A stretch of DNA of 64,000 bases from positions 11,545,001 to 11,609,000 of the forward strand of contig OX387202.1 of NCBI GenBank assembly GCA_947561715.1, in the 5' to 3' direction. The position numbers and the translations under genes are program-made. Shown here in pieces: positions 34,176-45,158 of the stretch. The notes under the pieces are model-generated. The model saw nothing but the letters and a program-made list of their open reading frames with translations. It had not been told where the DNA came from and ran no database searches. Position 1 is the first letter of the stretch. Each line of letters opens with the position of its first letter. Source of the DNA: Ascidia mentula. Its lineage: Eukaryota > Chordata > Ascidiacea > Phlebobranchia > Ascidiidae.

Positions 34176-35892
34176 ATGTGTTGGACATTTTTGAAGAAGC
34201 GATTGAAGCAGAAGAAATCAATAACCCTTCAAAAAATCACACACCAAAGTAAAAAATTTACGATGGTAAACAATAAAACTGGTGACAACTTGCAAAGCAC
34301 AGAAAACCAACGACAGCCCCAAGGGACTGTTTTAAAAGACACGACTGCCGTCGAATTTACGCCCACAGAAGAAACTGACCGAGACACCGAAATATCAGTT
34401 AAATGGAACGAGGATGAGATTTGTTCGCTGTTCGATCTTTTTGATCACGACGGAAAAGGCGAATTGGGAGCAAAAGATTTACAAGTAAATACAGAAACAT
34501 CAAGTTATGGATTCCTAAACTATATAGTCAGTAACTCGGATTAATAAAAACGATATAGTGAATTAAAAAAATAACATTACCTCGTAAAATTAAATTACAA
34601 ACATATTGACAAAAATTCTTTCATCACACTTCAATCTGTTACTTAAAGCTACGTTTGTGTTTGACAAACTGTAGCAAGTACAAACAACGACATTTTGAAG
34701 GGCAAGTACCCAATGTGTATACAATTACAGGATGTTTGGCCATCAGTCGAGTAAATATCGTGGGCATTGAACTCGATACAAAATTGTAGATATGTATTTT
34801 TTGCCATAGAATATTCCAGAACAACACTAAACATGTTTATTTACAGGCGTTGCTTGAATGCTTCGGAATGCACGTCACCAGTACAGAATTGAATTCCATG
34901 ACTGGCCAAAGTGATAACGGTGTGCTCACCGCTGAAACTTTCCCTAATTTCGTCAATGACGTTCTTCCAAACGACTTCACAAGCGACGATATTCAAAATG
35001 CTTACAGGGTAAGGCATTAGAATAAGTTGTTTGTGTCCTAAGATGCTCCTTTGAGCTAAGCCCAATATACAAAGTTCCAATCATAAACTTGCATAATTCG
35101 ACTTGTTTACTAATGATCAAAATAAGTTTCGGAAAACGCGATTTTAGCCACAGAATATTGTAAAGTTGTCATTATATGCAGCTTGACATACCTCAACTGA
35201 TGACGTCGCTACTGTGTTGTTGATGCTGTTGTCACGTGATGTGACTCTGGCGTGTTGCTAGTTTTTTTCTACCCGTTCAGTTCCATGTCTACCTCGGCGC
35301 TCTGCTGCATGTAGCTTATCATTAATAAAATATTAGCTTTGGCTTTTTTTTTCTTATTAGAGGTAGACATGGAATGCCTTTCAAAAGTATCGTGAAAAAA
35401 ACAAATTATGTGTGAATAAGAAGAGCCTTGCCTTTTGCCTATCGGGTTTGATAACAAAATACATGTTGGGGGCAGCAAGTCCGAGAGAGAACAAAATTGT
35501 TTTTTTGGATCGCATTTGATTCTGGGCAGTACAAACCCTTTACGGTGGAATTTCCTCAATTTCAAAGCAAACAATTCTATAAGCGTGTCCCTATTTGATA
35601 TTGACGGGTCCGCTAGACTGTATAGCCCCAGTGAGCCGTGTCGGCGGCAGTCTCTTTCTTAGGCTCTGTATCAGTCAACACCCACAGCAACTTTAATTTT
35701 AATTTTTTACTTTAGCTTTTCGACAAATCCGGGAGAGGTTTCATTACAAGAGAAGATGTGAATGAAATGATGAAAAAATTATTTCAAAACCCAACAGAGG
35801 AAGACCTCGACGAGATGATGTCACAGGTCGATTTGGACGGGGATGGGGTCATCGATTTCAAAGATTTTCTTGTTGTCATTGTGTCGTCATAA
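34176..35892 (+). CDS. Calmodulin/centrin-like EF-hand protein, copy A, 3 exons
   Basis: Predicted calcium-binding protein of 215 aa; exons 34176-34484, 34847-35008 and 35716-35892 all join in phase 0. A basic, Lys-rich N-terminus (KKRLKQKKS) and a Thr/Glu-rich linker precede four EF-hand positions. These are DHDGKGELGAKD, a degenerate one (GQSDNGVLTAETF), DKSGRGFITRED and DLDGDGVIDFKD. The fourth has the best acidic spacing (D-x-D-x-D); the others lack some ligands, and position 12 is Asp rather than Glu in loops 1, 3 and 4. An in-frame ATG at 34263 is an alternative start that would remove the basic N-terminus. The general layout is that of calmodulin or centrin, but no specific orthologue is recognised. 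The near-identical paralogue is at 45159-47300. Confidence 0.82.
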
Positions 35893-37643
35893 ATTTTGTG
35901 ATTTATGCTAAAGCAGGGCATTTCAAAAGCTTTACATTACACCTTTTTTGTTCCTTTTTTGTTTATTTGTGTTTATTTTTTTTTATGGACAGTGAAAAAT
36001 TGTCGTAATAATGTGACCTATGGTTGCGCTTTATATAATGGACGCAAAAGTTGTTGATTGTAAAAATGCAGCGAGAATGATTGTAGAAACGATTAAAACG
36101 TCTGTGATGAATTTTGTAAAGGTCAAACATTCCTCTCATGTAATTGTGTTGCAACATCCTGTCTTTATTATCAGTTCAACGTTGGTGCATCTTTAAATTT
36201 TTGATTGCGTCAAAAAACGTGCGCGATATTTTCCTAAAGTAGAATATTTGTATTTTGTGCATTTTCTGGTCTTTCTTTGTTTTTCTTTGATGCGTATTTG
36301 TCATATGCAAACACACTAGTGCCATCTAGCGGTTACACATGCGAGTAGATGACAATTGTAAAACGCGAATACATACGCTATAATAGATTTGTTTGCCGTT
36401 TGGTCGGAAAAGTCGTCTGAAAGTCACACCAGCTGCACTGATGAGACCTTATAGGTCGAAACTGTGGCCATCTGTCTGCAGCTCACAAAATAGATTTATT
36501 TTTTTACACTGGTGCGATTATAACGAAAAACTATTAACGAAAGGCGATTATTTAAAAAAAAGCACGTTAAACAGAGCTTGTGGTTTTGTAAACCTTACAT
36601 TTTTGATGTTACGTGATTGTACGCGTAAAAATGCTGATTATAATGGTGTTTTTGCACCTATTTTTTTGTGAAGCAGAAGTTGGTGTTGGCAGTATGATAT
36701 GATGTCGTTCCTTCATAAATTTGTAACTTTATGCGTGATCATAGTCAAAAAGTACCACTTGCGGAAACAGCAGGTGCAATTATATTTCTTTTGCCAGTGC
36801 ATGTATCTTGGCGATTAAACGTAAGAGACTTCGGAAATGCTCCCAAAACAACAGCGAAAGAATAGATTGAGAGGTAGAATAAGAAAGGTTTTTTGAGAAT
36901 TAACGTTTTGATAATAGATCTACAGGATTGTGGTCCAATAGGAATCATCATCGTCAACATTAAATTGTGTTAAATCTGCAACAGCAGTCGTAATTTTCGG
37001 TCGAAAGATGTTTTTTCTTCAGAGTCCTCGATAACGTTTTTGGTTTTACCGGTTTCCTCTGAAATTTTTTTGCTCATATGGCATGTGGAAAATTGGAACA
37101 TTGGCAAAGCGTTTGGCATACAGGTTTTTAATTAAACTGGTATACTTTGATGGCGGTCGGTGAGATATATTAAAATAATACTTTAATATAACGCAGAAGG
37201 CTGTAATGCCTTGGCTGCGAAGCCTGTGAACCTTACTTTAATATAATATTGTGTATTCTGGCCCGATTTAGCAAGGTATTCCTAAAATACATTTGCGGTA
37301 TTATTCAAAAAGTTTACTTGCCCTTAACACAAAGCATAAACCTGAATTGCAAGTCATTGTCTACGCCTTTACCGCAGCACAAACCTGATGAAAGCGAAAA
37401 CCCATCATGGCATGAATTAGCAAATCTGATACGAAACATCGCGAGACAATGACTAGTAATTTAGCGAAAAAATGATTATGTGACGAAAGTATTTAAGGTG
37501 CCGATTTCATTCTTGGCCAACATTGAGGTTTTGTATATTTGTAGCTGAACGTGTTGATGAATGGTAAAAAAAGATATGTTTTTATAGGTTCAAGGGGATT
37601 AGCATTTTTTGTGGCTAATTTTATAATTTTTGTATCAGCAATC
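35893..37643. other. Duplicated spacer between EF-hand gene and GSTO fragment
   Basis: Matches 47301-49539 nearly throughout. It carries the empty site (about 36906, GTTTTGATAATAG) of the element inserted at 48408 in the other copy. The longest open frames are not preserved between copies, so I call no gene. Confidence 0.6.
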
Positions 37644-37895
37644 ATGGCAGGCATGGGTCACGAAAGACATCTGGAAAAAAGTGAGCATACCATTATAAGT
37701 TCTAGTTCTTTTATGTACATGTACAAATAATATGCACACTGCTTAAAAGATGTTGGATTTTTTCTTTAATTTACAAACATTTATCAGGTAGCAGTGAAAC
37801 CCTCCCCCTGCAAAAAATGTTCTGCGCGTGTACAGCATGAAGTTTTGCCCTTTTGCCCAACGACTTAAACTGGTGCTAGCAGCAAAGGGTATTAA
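37644..37895 (+). pseudogene. GST omega 5' fragment, copy A, frameshifted
   Basis: Two exons (37644-37680 and 37788-37895) match the intact N-terminal exons at 49540-49792. The second exon is one base shorter in the proline-rich stretch before the conserved block, so the frame is lost ahead of the omega motif. The sequence for VYSMKFCPFAQRLKLVLAAKGI, including the omega-type active-site Cys context (CPFAQR), is still present but out of frame. The rest of the gene is absent: intron 2 runs into NOL6 sequence near 38092. Confidence 0.88.
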
Positions 37896-38150
37896 GTAAG
37901 TGAGTAAATTTATTGATGTGTTGTATGTTACCTTAACTTGCAAACGAAACTTTTGTGTTATCAGTTGACTCAATCTATGCATACAGCACTTGAAGTACTG
38001 ATGCTTACCAAAAAATTAAAAATTTGTTAACAACCCCTTTATTTTTTTATAAGCTAAGTCCATTATAGAATTACTTTTTCAAGTAATATTTTTTACTTCA
38101 TAATGGAAACGACCTAACTTTTGTGTAATGGAAGATTTTATATTTTTCAG

Positions 38151-38797
38151 GCAATTTTTATGCCAAACCTCTCCGTTTACGACGTCATAATTCATTTGAG
38201 GCCGCGTTGGTTGCCAAGGCGACACGAGCAAATCGTCCAGCGTGACATCGGAAAAAGTATTCACCACAGTGATGATGACGAATTCGTGACGTCACGAGTG
38301 CTACCAGTGCTCGGTTTTGACCCCGTTCAAATTTACCTGACCGACTTAGAGGTTTGTTCCGTTTGCAGACATAATAATATTTAACTGTGACGTCACAATG
38401 GGTTCCTTGTGCCTTTAGAACTGCTTTGGAGACCTCGCATTGTTTTTTCACGATTCTAATGGCGGTTCTGTTATTGGAGTTTTATGGAGGCCGAAAGCTT
38501 TTGAGACGAGGCCTTTTAAGGTGAGCGCTTGTAACGCTTTGATCAGCAGCAATTTTAACTGTAATTTAACAATTTTGTATCATTTAACAATAAAAGTTTG
38601 GTATTTAGCTGACTGTAACGAATCTTACCGTATTTTTTACATGACTCTTTCCTTAGCTCTCATCCGCGGCTTGCGTGGAAATGTCGGAGGAGGGAAAGTG
38701 CGCCCCAAGTGTTCACAATGTGTTGGAAGATTTCAAAATCATCGGCCAGGGTTTGGTTGAAAAAATCGAACTTCACTCCGACAAGTGGATGATTTGA
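38151..38797 (+). pseudogene. NOL6 partial copy, exons 21-23 only
   Basis: Exons 38151-38351, 38419-38520 and 38657-38797 are equivalent to the last three exons of the complete gene, with the same splice sites, open frames and stop codon. There is no NOL6 sequence upstream; the copied region starts in intron 20. It lacks a promoter and start codon of its own. Its 66 bp upstream of exon 21 are also shared with the other copies. It is intact as sequence but not as a gene. Confidence 0.92.
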
Positions 38798-40267
38798 TTC
38801 TTTTAGCGCCTAAAAATAAAAAAATATATACAAAGTCGCCAAATTGTTTTGTTATCCTGTCGAAAGTTGACAGAAGTCGGATTTCTACGGATATGTCAGG
38901 ATTTTGGTGTTAAAATATGTGTCCGGAAAAAAGTCCAAAACTGTCCAAATATCCGGAATTTTGAACATGGCGCCGGCTAATCAACGTAACATTATGTAGT
39001 TGCCGTCAAAAATATTTACAAAATTTGTAAAGGTCATTGACTACGTTTGAATAAAAAAGCCAAAGCTAAGATGCTGTTAATCATTTTATGTAAACGTTTC
39101 GAACCTATACTTGGTCCATCATCAGTATGGTCAGTAAAAGTTATTGTATTGGTTGCGGTGCTGGGTAATGTATAGCTATTGCGCCAGGGAAAAGTTGTAT
39201 GCTTAAACCATGTGACACAAACCCATCCACTTCTAAAGGGTGTTCTGAGTTGCGAAAAATGCCGGGCCTTTTTTTAATTGCAAATGCCACAACAGGATTG
39301 CTCAACTGCAAACACCTTGGCCTGATGAAAACGTAGGCCTATATCACTCAAGAAGTGCAGCGACATCAAAGCCACTCTTTCCACGCACTCCGGTGAAGAG
39401 AAAAAAAGTTTTTTTACATATAGCCTGAAACAATGTGCAGGGCGATTCGTAGAGGGAGGTAGTCCTTGCCAAAACACTCGCAATGGCACACAAATGTCTT
39501 GTCTTAAAATAGATTTTTGTTCATCACGCTATTGTGCCTTCGTTTGGCGAATGGTTATCGCGTAGTGTGGTGCCTAAAACCCCCCGACATGGATGGAAAG
39601 GAATTACGTTGTGCGTGATAGTGACCGTAATGCTGGTAATGGCAGCGGTCTGTTTCACGACAGAGGGCGTCAGTTGCGTGACAACTTACGTCATTTAAAG
39701 GCCGCATACCTGCATTTCTTTGAAAAGAAGTTTTGTTGGCGGGAAATATCAACCGTGTAGTTGTTTCTCTGTCACAATATAATGATGATGTAACAAACCA
39801 ATCACTGACACGTGGAAAGGGGTGGAAATTTTCAGTTAAATGAGCAAATATATATGTGCCAATTTGGGCAGTTTTGGTGGGGTTTTGGAATTTTTTAATT
39901 AGGAAGTTACATTGTGCCGGGTGAAAAAAGAACTAAAAAAGCAGTTCAAATTTCAGGCTGTGAACAGAATAATTTTTTCTCAGAAAGGTTTCAAATCCTT
40001 GCTGTGTTATACTGACCCATCCCTATAGGTCACAAGCCCCAACAATGGGTGTTGTTAAAAAGGATTAGTCGGCAGGTGCGTTATTGCGGAGGACCTTGAA
40101 AGTATAGGATTTCTTTCGATTTGATTGCCACATAGGTCCCTCAAATTTAATTTTGTTCGTCACACTGGCTTGCTTTCGTTTGGCAAATGGTTGGCGATCT
40201 TGTATAGGCCTATCTTTTGTGAAGTCCAGTGACACCAAAGCAACTATTTCCGCACAAACCGCAAGTT
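38798..40267. other. Duplicated spacer downstream of NOL6 fragment
   Basis: Matches the region after the complete NOL6 gene (31468 onwards), ending abruptly at the word ACCGCAAGT (40259-40267), which also ends the match in copy A at 33852. It includes a second hammerhead-like motif (39097-39125, minus). Confidence 0.6.
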
Positions 40268-43200
40268 TTTGCAGAGCCTGAAACAAGACGAATCGTAAAT
40301 GGAACCAGTTCCCCTGCAACATACAAAATCGCCTGCAATGGCACAAAATGGGTTGTCCTAAATTTAATGTTGTTTTTTAATCACGGTACAGCGTATACTT
40401 TCGTTTGGCAAATGATGATCTTATCGTGCGGTGCCCGAAACTTTCCGTCGCTGATGGCAGAAGGGAATCACGTTGTGCGTGACACTGACTGCATGAAAAA
40501 TGGCGATCTGATTTCCGGAAGGGCGTCAGTTGCGTGTGACAACGTACGTGATAAGCGTCGACCTGGCGTACGTAGTTGGGGTCAGAAATTAGCCTACACG
40601 TTATGCAAAGTCCAAACACCGTCAGTCATTTTGCATATTGCGTTCTTATTAAATGGCCAGAACAGCAGCTGCATTCAGTTACTCTTGAACAACCTATAGG
40701 TGATTGATAGTTTATTGCAGTGATGAAAGTATGAAATTAGTGGTCGAAAGTCTCGAATATATTGCTGTTGAAAGTATTGTTTGACCAAAACGCAACCAAT
40801 TGAAAAAATACTCGTGGAGCTTTGCAAGTCAGTTTATATTGAGTTTTTTTAGACTAGCAAAAATATTAAGCTACGATAAATAACCAGTTAGACAAGTTTC
40901 TAAATCTGTGAAAATTCCAAAAGTTTGCTTGCAATTATTGAATTTTAACCGCAAAATGACCAGTGAATATAGAGCTAGACATAAGCCGACCAAAATTGTT
41001 CAGATGGTGCAGCTGCAAGCCTCGTTAAAGTGCAGCGGCCATTGAGGTAAATAGTCCAGTTGAAGAGTCACACTTGGACAGACGTAATTCGGCGGAACGG
41101 AATCGTGTTTCGAAAAGCTGTGGTCCAGAGACCAAGGTAATTTTCCGTACATATTTTCTTAGTCGTACTATTCGACAAGGAATTTACTGGTGTTCACGCC
41201 ATTTTACCGCAGTGAATGGATTCATTTGAGGAGGAAACCAATATCGTAATATAATTTTAATCGTTTTATTTTAGTATGCTTTATATGTAATCAGCTGTTA
41301 TATATAGTAATATATAGTCAACACAACTGCTTTGAAGGGAGTCATTTCGTCGCGAGTTATTTTCTCCAAGTTCACTTGGGTATCAGAAGTTGACATGGGG
41401 GCAGAATGTTGCTGACGAGTTTGGAAAATCATGACTGCTTTAAAGGTCGTACGGACAGCTTCAGTTTAACGAATGGCTGTAAATAAACTTAAAGATTAAA
41501 ATTGAGGTCGTTCCTTTAATTCAAATCGGTTTGTGTACTACGCCTAATGCACATACTTGTTTGTTGGCAAGCATTTAGCTAAGCAGAAACCTTAGCCTTG
41601 AGTCGTTTTGTCACATGGGTATAAATATTTGTTACAATTAATAGTGTATAAATCAATCTGTTGTTATGATCGTTATGGCTACAATTAGGCTTTAACACTA
41701 TCACTCACTTAAATTGATCCTATATATATCAGAAAAAACACGATCATAACGGCAACCGCTTAGGGGTTTTGCCCAGAAGACTGTTTTGTTGATTTTGCTG
41801 CTATATCAAACAATAGTGTATGTACATATCTATTTATACTGTCGTTTAGTAGTTATTCAACAACCTTTCGCTGAATAACAACGAAACGTTTGTTAGAAGA
41901 AAAAGCAGGTCGTATAATAACAGTGTACTGTATACATGATAAACCTTGGTGTTCGTCTCCCCCCTGTATGCAAAACAAGTACAACAGTGACTCAACAATC
42001 GTCTCTCAACGCACTTGAGCCTTTATACGTAACGAGCACCCATAAGAGAAAATTCCCCACTTACCACTTTTGTACCGTCATTGTGAAACTCGGGGGTAGT
42101 TTTTGAACAAACAATCGTTAACTACGAAGACTTTTGGCACATTTAAATGCCAGCAGCGGTTCGGTGTGATCGTAAATTAATCTTTACAATGCAAAGATTC
42201 GTGTTTGCTGCATGGCGTAAACTTGCCGTCACATGAAAGATGTATATTCCCTGTCAGAAAATTGTGGGTTTTTCCTACCACTTCATTTAGTCCTTATGTG
42301 AAAAGGCAAATAGAAAGTCCACTGCGAGGTCGTTTGCGCAACGCCAGCTCATTATCAATACTCGGAAAAGTACGCAATCGACAGAATTGGTTTCGTCTAA
42401 AGTCTAGCAATGCGGAACGTTTTTTCTTATGAACGTGACAGGATAGCTAGTTCTCTCGAAGAAACGTTTTGGAGCTAATTTTTTGTTTCGTGCATGTTCC
42501 CCAAAGTTTTTTAGAAACATAAATTTGACAGGGAGCATTCAGTTTTTAAATAAACAGTTTTGCTGCCTTTTTACTTATATTGGACAGAAACTCCTAATTG
42601 CAAATAACCACAATGAGCGAATGATCAGGCTACAAGCTGCCGGAAAAAAATAGTTGATCCAGCTATTATGGGCTGCAAAGCCTGGCCTTCGAAGCCTATA
42701 AACCTAATGATTGATCTCTATATGGTAGCTGTGATCGCCGAATAAGGACCTGCGCAGTGGATTGATCATGCGAGTACATAGAACATTGCTTCGTGACAAA
42801 TAACAATTATGTTTTATAAATGTCAAATGCAAATAACATATTGGTTTAATTGATTACGAAATTGGTTTCGGAGTGCAAAAAAAATTCCTGTCAAAAACAC
42901 TTTTTCAGGAACAAAGAAATTCTGGCCATATGGCGTATGACTCGCGTAATTCAACAACGAGTTGATTCTGATTAAATTTATCAGTTTTTTTCAAAGATGT
43001 GTCTTGATAAACGACTATTTAGTCTTGTTGTATAGTTTGATTTTACCCATATTAAAATAAATGCAAAGTCCAAATGGACAGCACTTGTAAAGCAAACTGT
43101 AGTGCGGGAGTAAATATTTGTGAGTTTTTCTACGAATTGCGCTTGCGACAGAGGTGTTTGTGTCGTCACTGACGTTCCTCACTAAGTTCACAGGATTCAA

Positions 43201-44640
43201 AGCATATTCTGATGAAAGGGTACTTGAGTCAAAACCGTGTAGTGCTTCTCAGAGTTTAAAGAGAAGACCACTCTTCTTAGATTTCATGCCATTTTGAAGT
43301 TGAATGCAAAATTTTGCGCATCTGTGTACGGTAATTTTTCATGCTATGTTAAGTACATTGGACCAAGAGTGGTCTTCTCTTTGAACATGTGTAATTCTGC
43401 CAGTTTAAAGCAAAAAAAAGAATCATTTAATCAAGCATTGGTCGCAAAGCAGAAAATTATGTCTCTTTCGTATTTGTAGGCCCTATGGTGCAGTGTTTTC
43501 GTGTGATGTTGGGTGTTATGCAAGGTGGTATAATTTGTATAATAGGTTGTTGTTGTTGTTGTTTTAATAGCTTATGTGGAAGTAGATTTTTGCTTTTTGG
43601 ACTTTGTTTTGACATTGGCGGAAATATGCAAATCAATGTACAACGCTATTGGTTGTGCGTGGCAGTCGCCGTATACTTAACTAAAACATCGCCGTAAATG
43701 AAAGAGCGAGTATTGGCAAATCCAGTTCTTACTGGTTTAAGAGAACCGTTTTAAAAACAGGACACATTAAGAACTTTTCAAAATTGTTACGGCGAGTTGA
43801 ATGATATTATTGACATAATCTCAAAAAATAAATTGAAAAAAAATAAAAGGTAAAGCGGCGAAAAATTACTCATTTATACTCGGGACTGTATTTTTTATTG
43901 AAAAAAGGGACGCTAGCGGCGAGTAATTGAAGAAAAAAGAGAGAAAACAAAGATCAAAGTAAATGAAACCAGCACAATGGCAAAAAATAAGAACAGAACG
44001 ACTGATTACATTGGTACACGTCAAACAACGTACGACCACTTTCTTTATTTCGATTTTCAGTTGCTTTTTCACACAACGAACTTTACAAGCGGAACTGTAA
44101 ACCTCGTTTGCAAAAGCAGACACCCATACCGCAAACACCATTGGTCGGGTTTGAACAAACATAAGAATGTAATAACCTATTATGACGTCACAACACAACC
44201 AAACTAGCAATAAAATTCAACTTTTAGGGATCACGAAGCAATAATTAACCGGACTTGCGGTTTCCAAAACAGAAAGTTCCTATCGCTACATATCCACAGG
44301 GTAGTATATATAGAAGTAATTGGATGAAGCCACAACAACGTTTTGTTATTTTTAAGATGAAATTTATAAAATCTATCCACTGTTTTCCTCTTTAAAGGAG
44401 TAAGACTAAACCTAAACAAACTTTTAGCATGAACCAAAATACATAAAATCTTTTTACAATTGTTTAAACGTTTTTGCACAAGCGATATTGGAAATATAAG
44501 AACTATAGAACTCTTCTAAACTCCCAGCGAAACCTTGTTAAAACGTAACTAAAATGACTAATAATACTAAAAACTCTCAGTGTTTCTTGTGAAGCAGGAC
44601 CTATCTGAATGGCAAAAACGATTTCCTTTTTACGCAATTT
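40268..44640. other. 4.4-kb segment absent from copy A; no gene recognised
   Basis: In copy A the bases on either side of this segment are adjacent (ACCGCAAGT then CAATATTTGTAA). The first part (to about 40600) is a diverged repeat of the neighbouring unit at 39420-39700: shared words include CGCAATGGCACA, TTTCGTTTGGC and CACGTTGTGCGTGA. The rest is AT-rich sequence without conserved exons. It includes an inverted repeat with 22-nt arms at 43254-43275 and 43365-43386 and a GTT microsatellite near 43548. Either copy A lost this segment or copy B gained it. Confidence 0.55.
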
Positions 44641-45158
44641 TTGATAAAAGTACACCAATATTTGTAATTGTCGGTGGACCTACTTTGAATATTTTAAACG
44701 GCTTTGTCTAGCCCCTGGATTGCGAACCTAGAAGCTTTGTTGTGGTCGTATTAAAGGGAATGAATTGTCACTGTCATGAGTCACGTGGCGTGTTTTTGTA
44801 AAACTCGACGATTTATTTGTCTTTATACAACCTTAAACACGTTATAAAAATTTACTAACTCGTTCACAGGTTTCGAAAGCCAGGGGACTTTAGTTTTATG
44901 GCACTAGTTTGAGCGTGACGCGTCGAGGATAAAAACTAACTCCAACTTTTCACGCCAATACACAGACAAAGGGAACTGCTGGAGTGCGCATGTAATTTGT
45001 TTGAAAGAACGTTTTTCCTTCTACTCTGTAACATTTTTTCATGTGTTTTGTTACAGCGTTTATTATAGTTGCAAATATCCTGAAGTTGCTCAAAGTAAGA
45101 AGTGTGTGTGTGTGCTCAAAACATCAGTTAGACTTTTACGGGTAATGTACAAATTGAA

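Larger units (their letters stand above)
30790..38091. repeat. Segmental duplication, copy A (NOL6 3' end, EF-hand, GSTO 5' end)
   Basis: Matches 38092-50100 in the same order: NOL6 exons 21-23, downstream spacer, EF-hand gene, then the first two exons of a GST omega gene. Exons differ at only scattered positions; introns and spacers carry insertions. The right boundary is placed by the sudden switch near 38092 from GSTO intron 2 to NOL6 intron 20. Confidence 0.85.

Noticed and set aside
40229..40699. 156-codon open frame on the plus strand
   Set aside because: It crosses the boundary of a diverged noncoding repeat, is not preserved in the related units, and has no recognisable domain.
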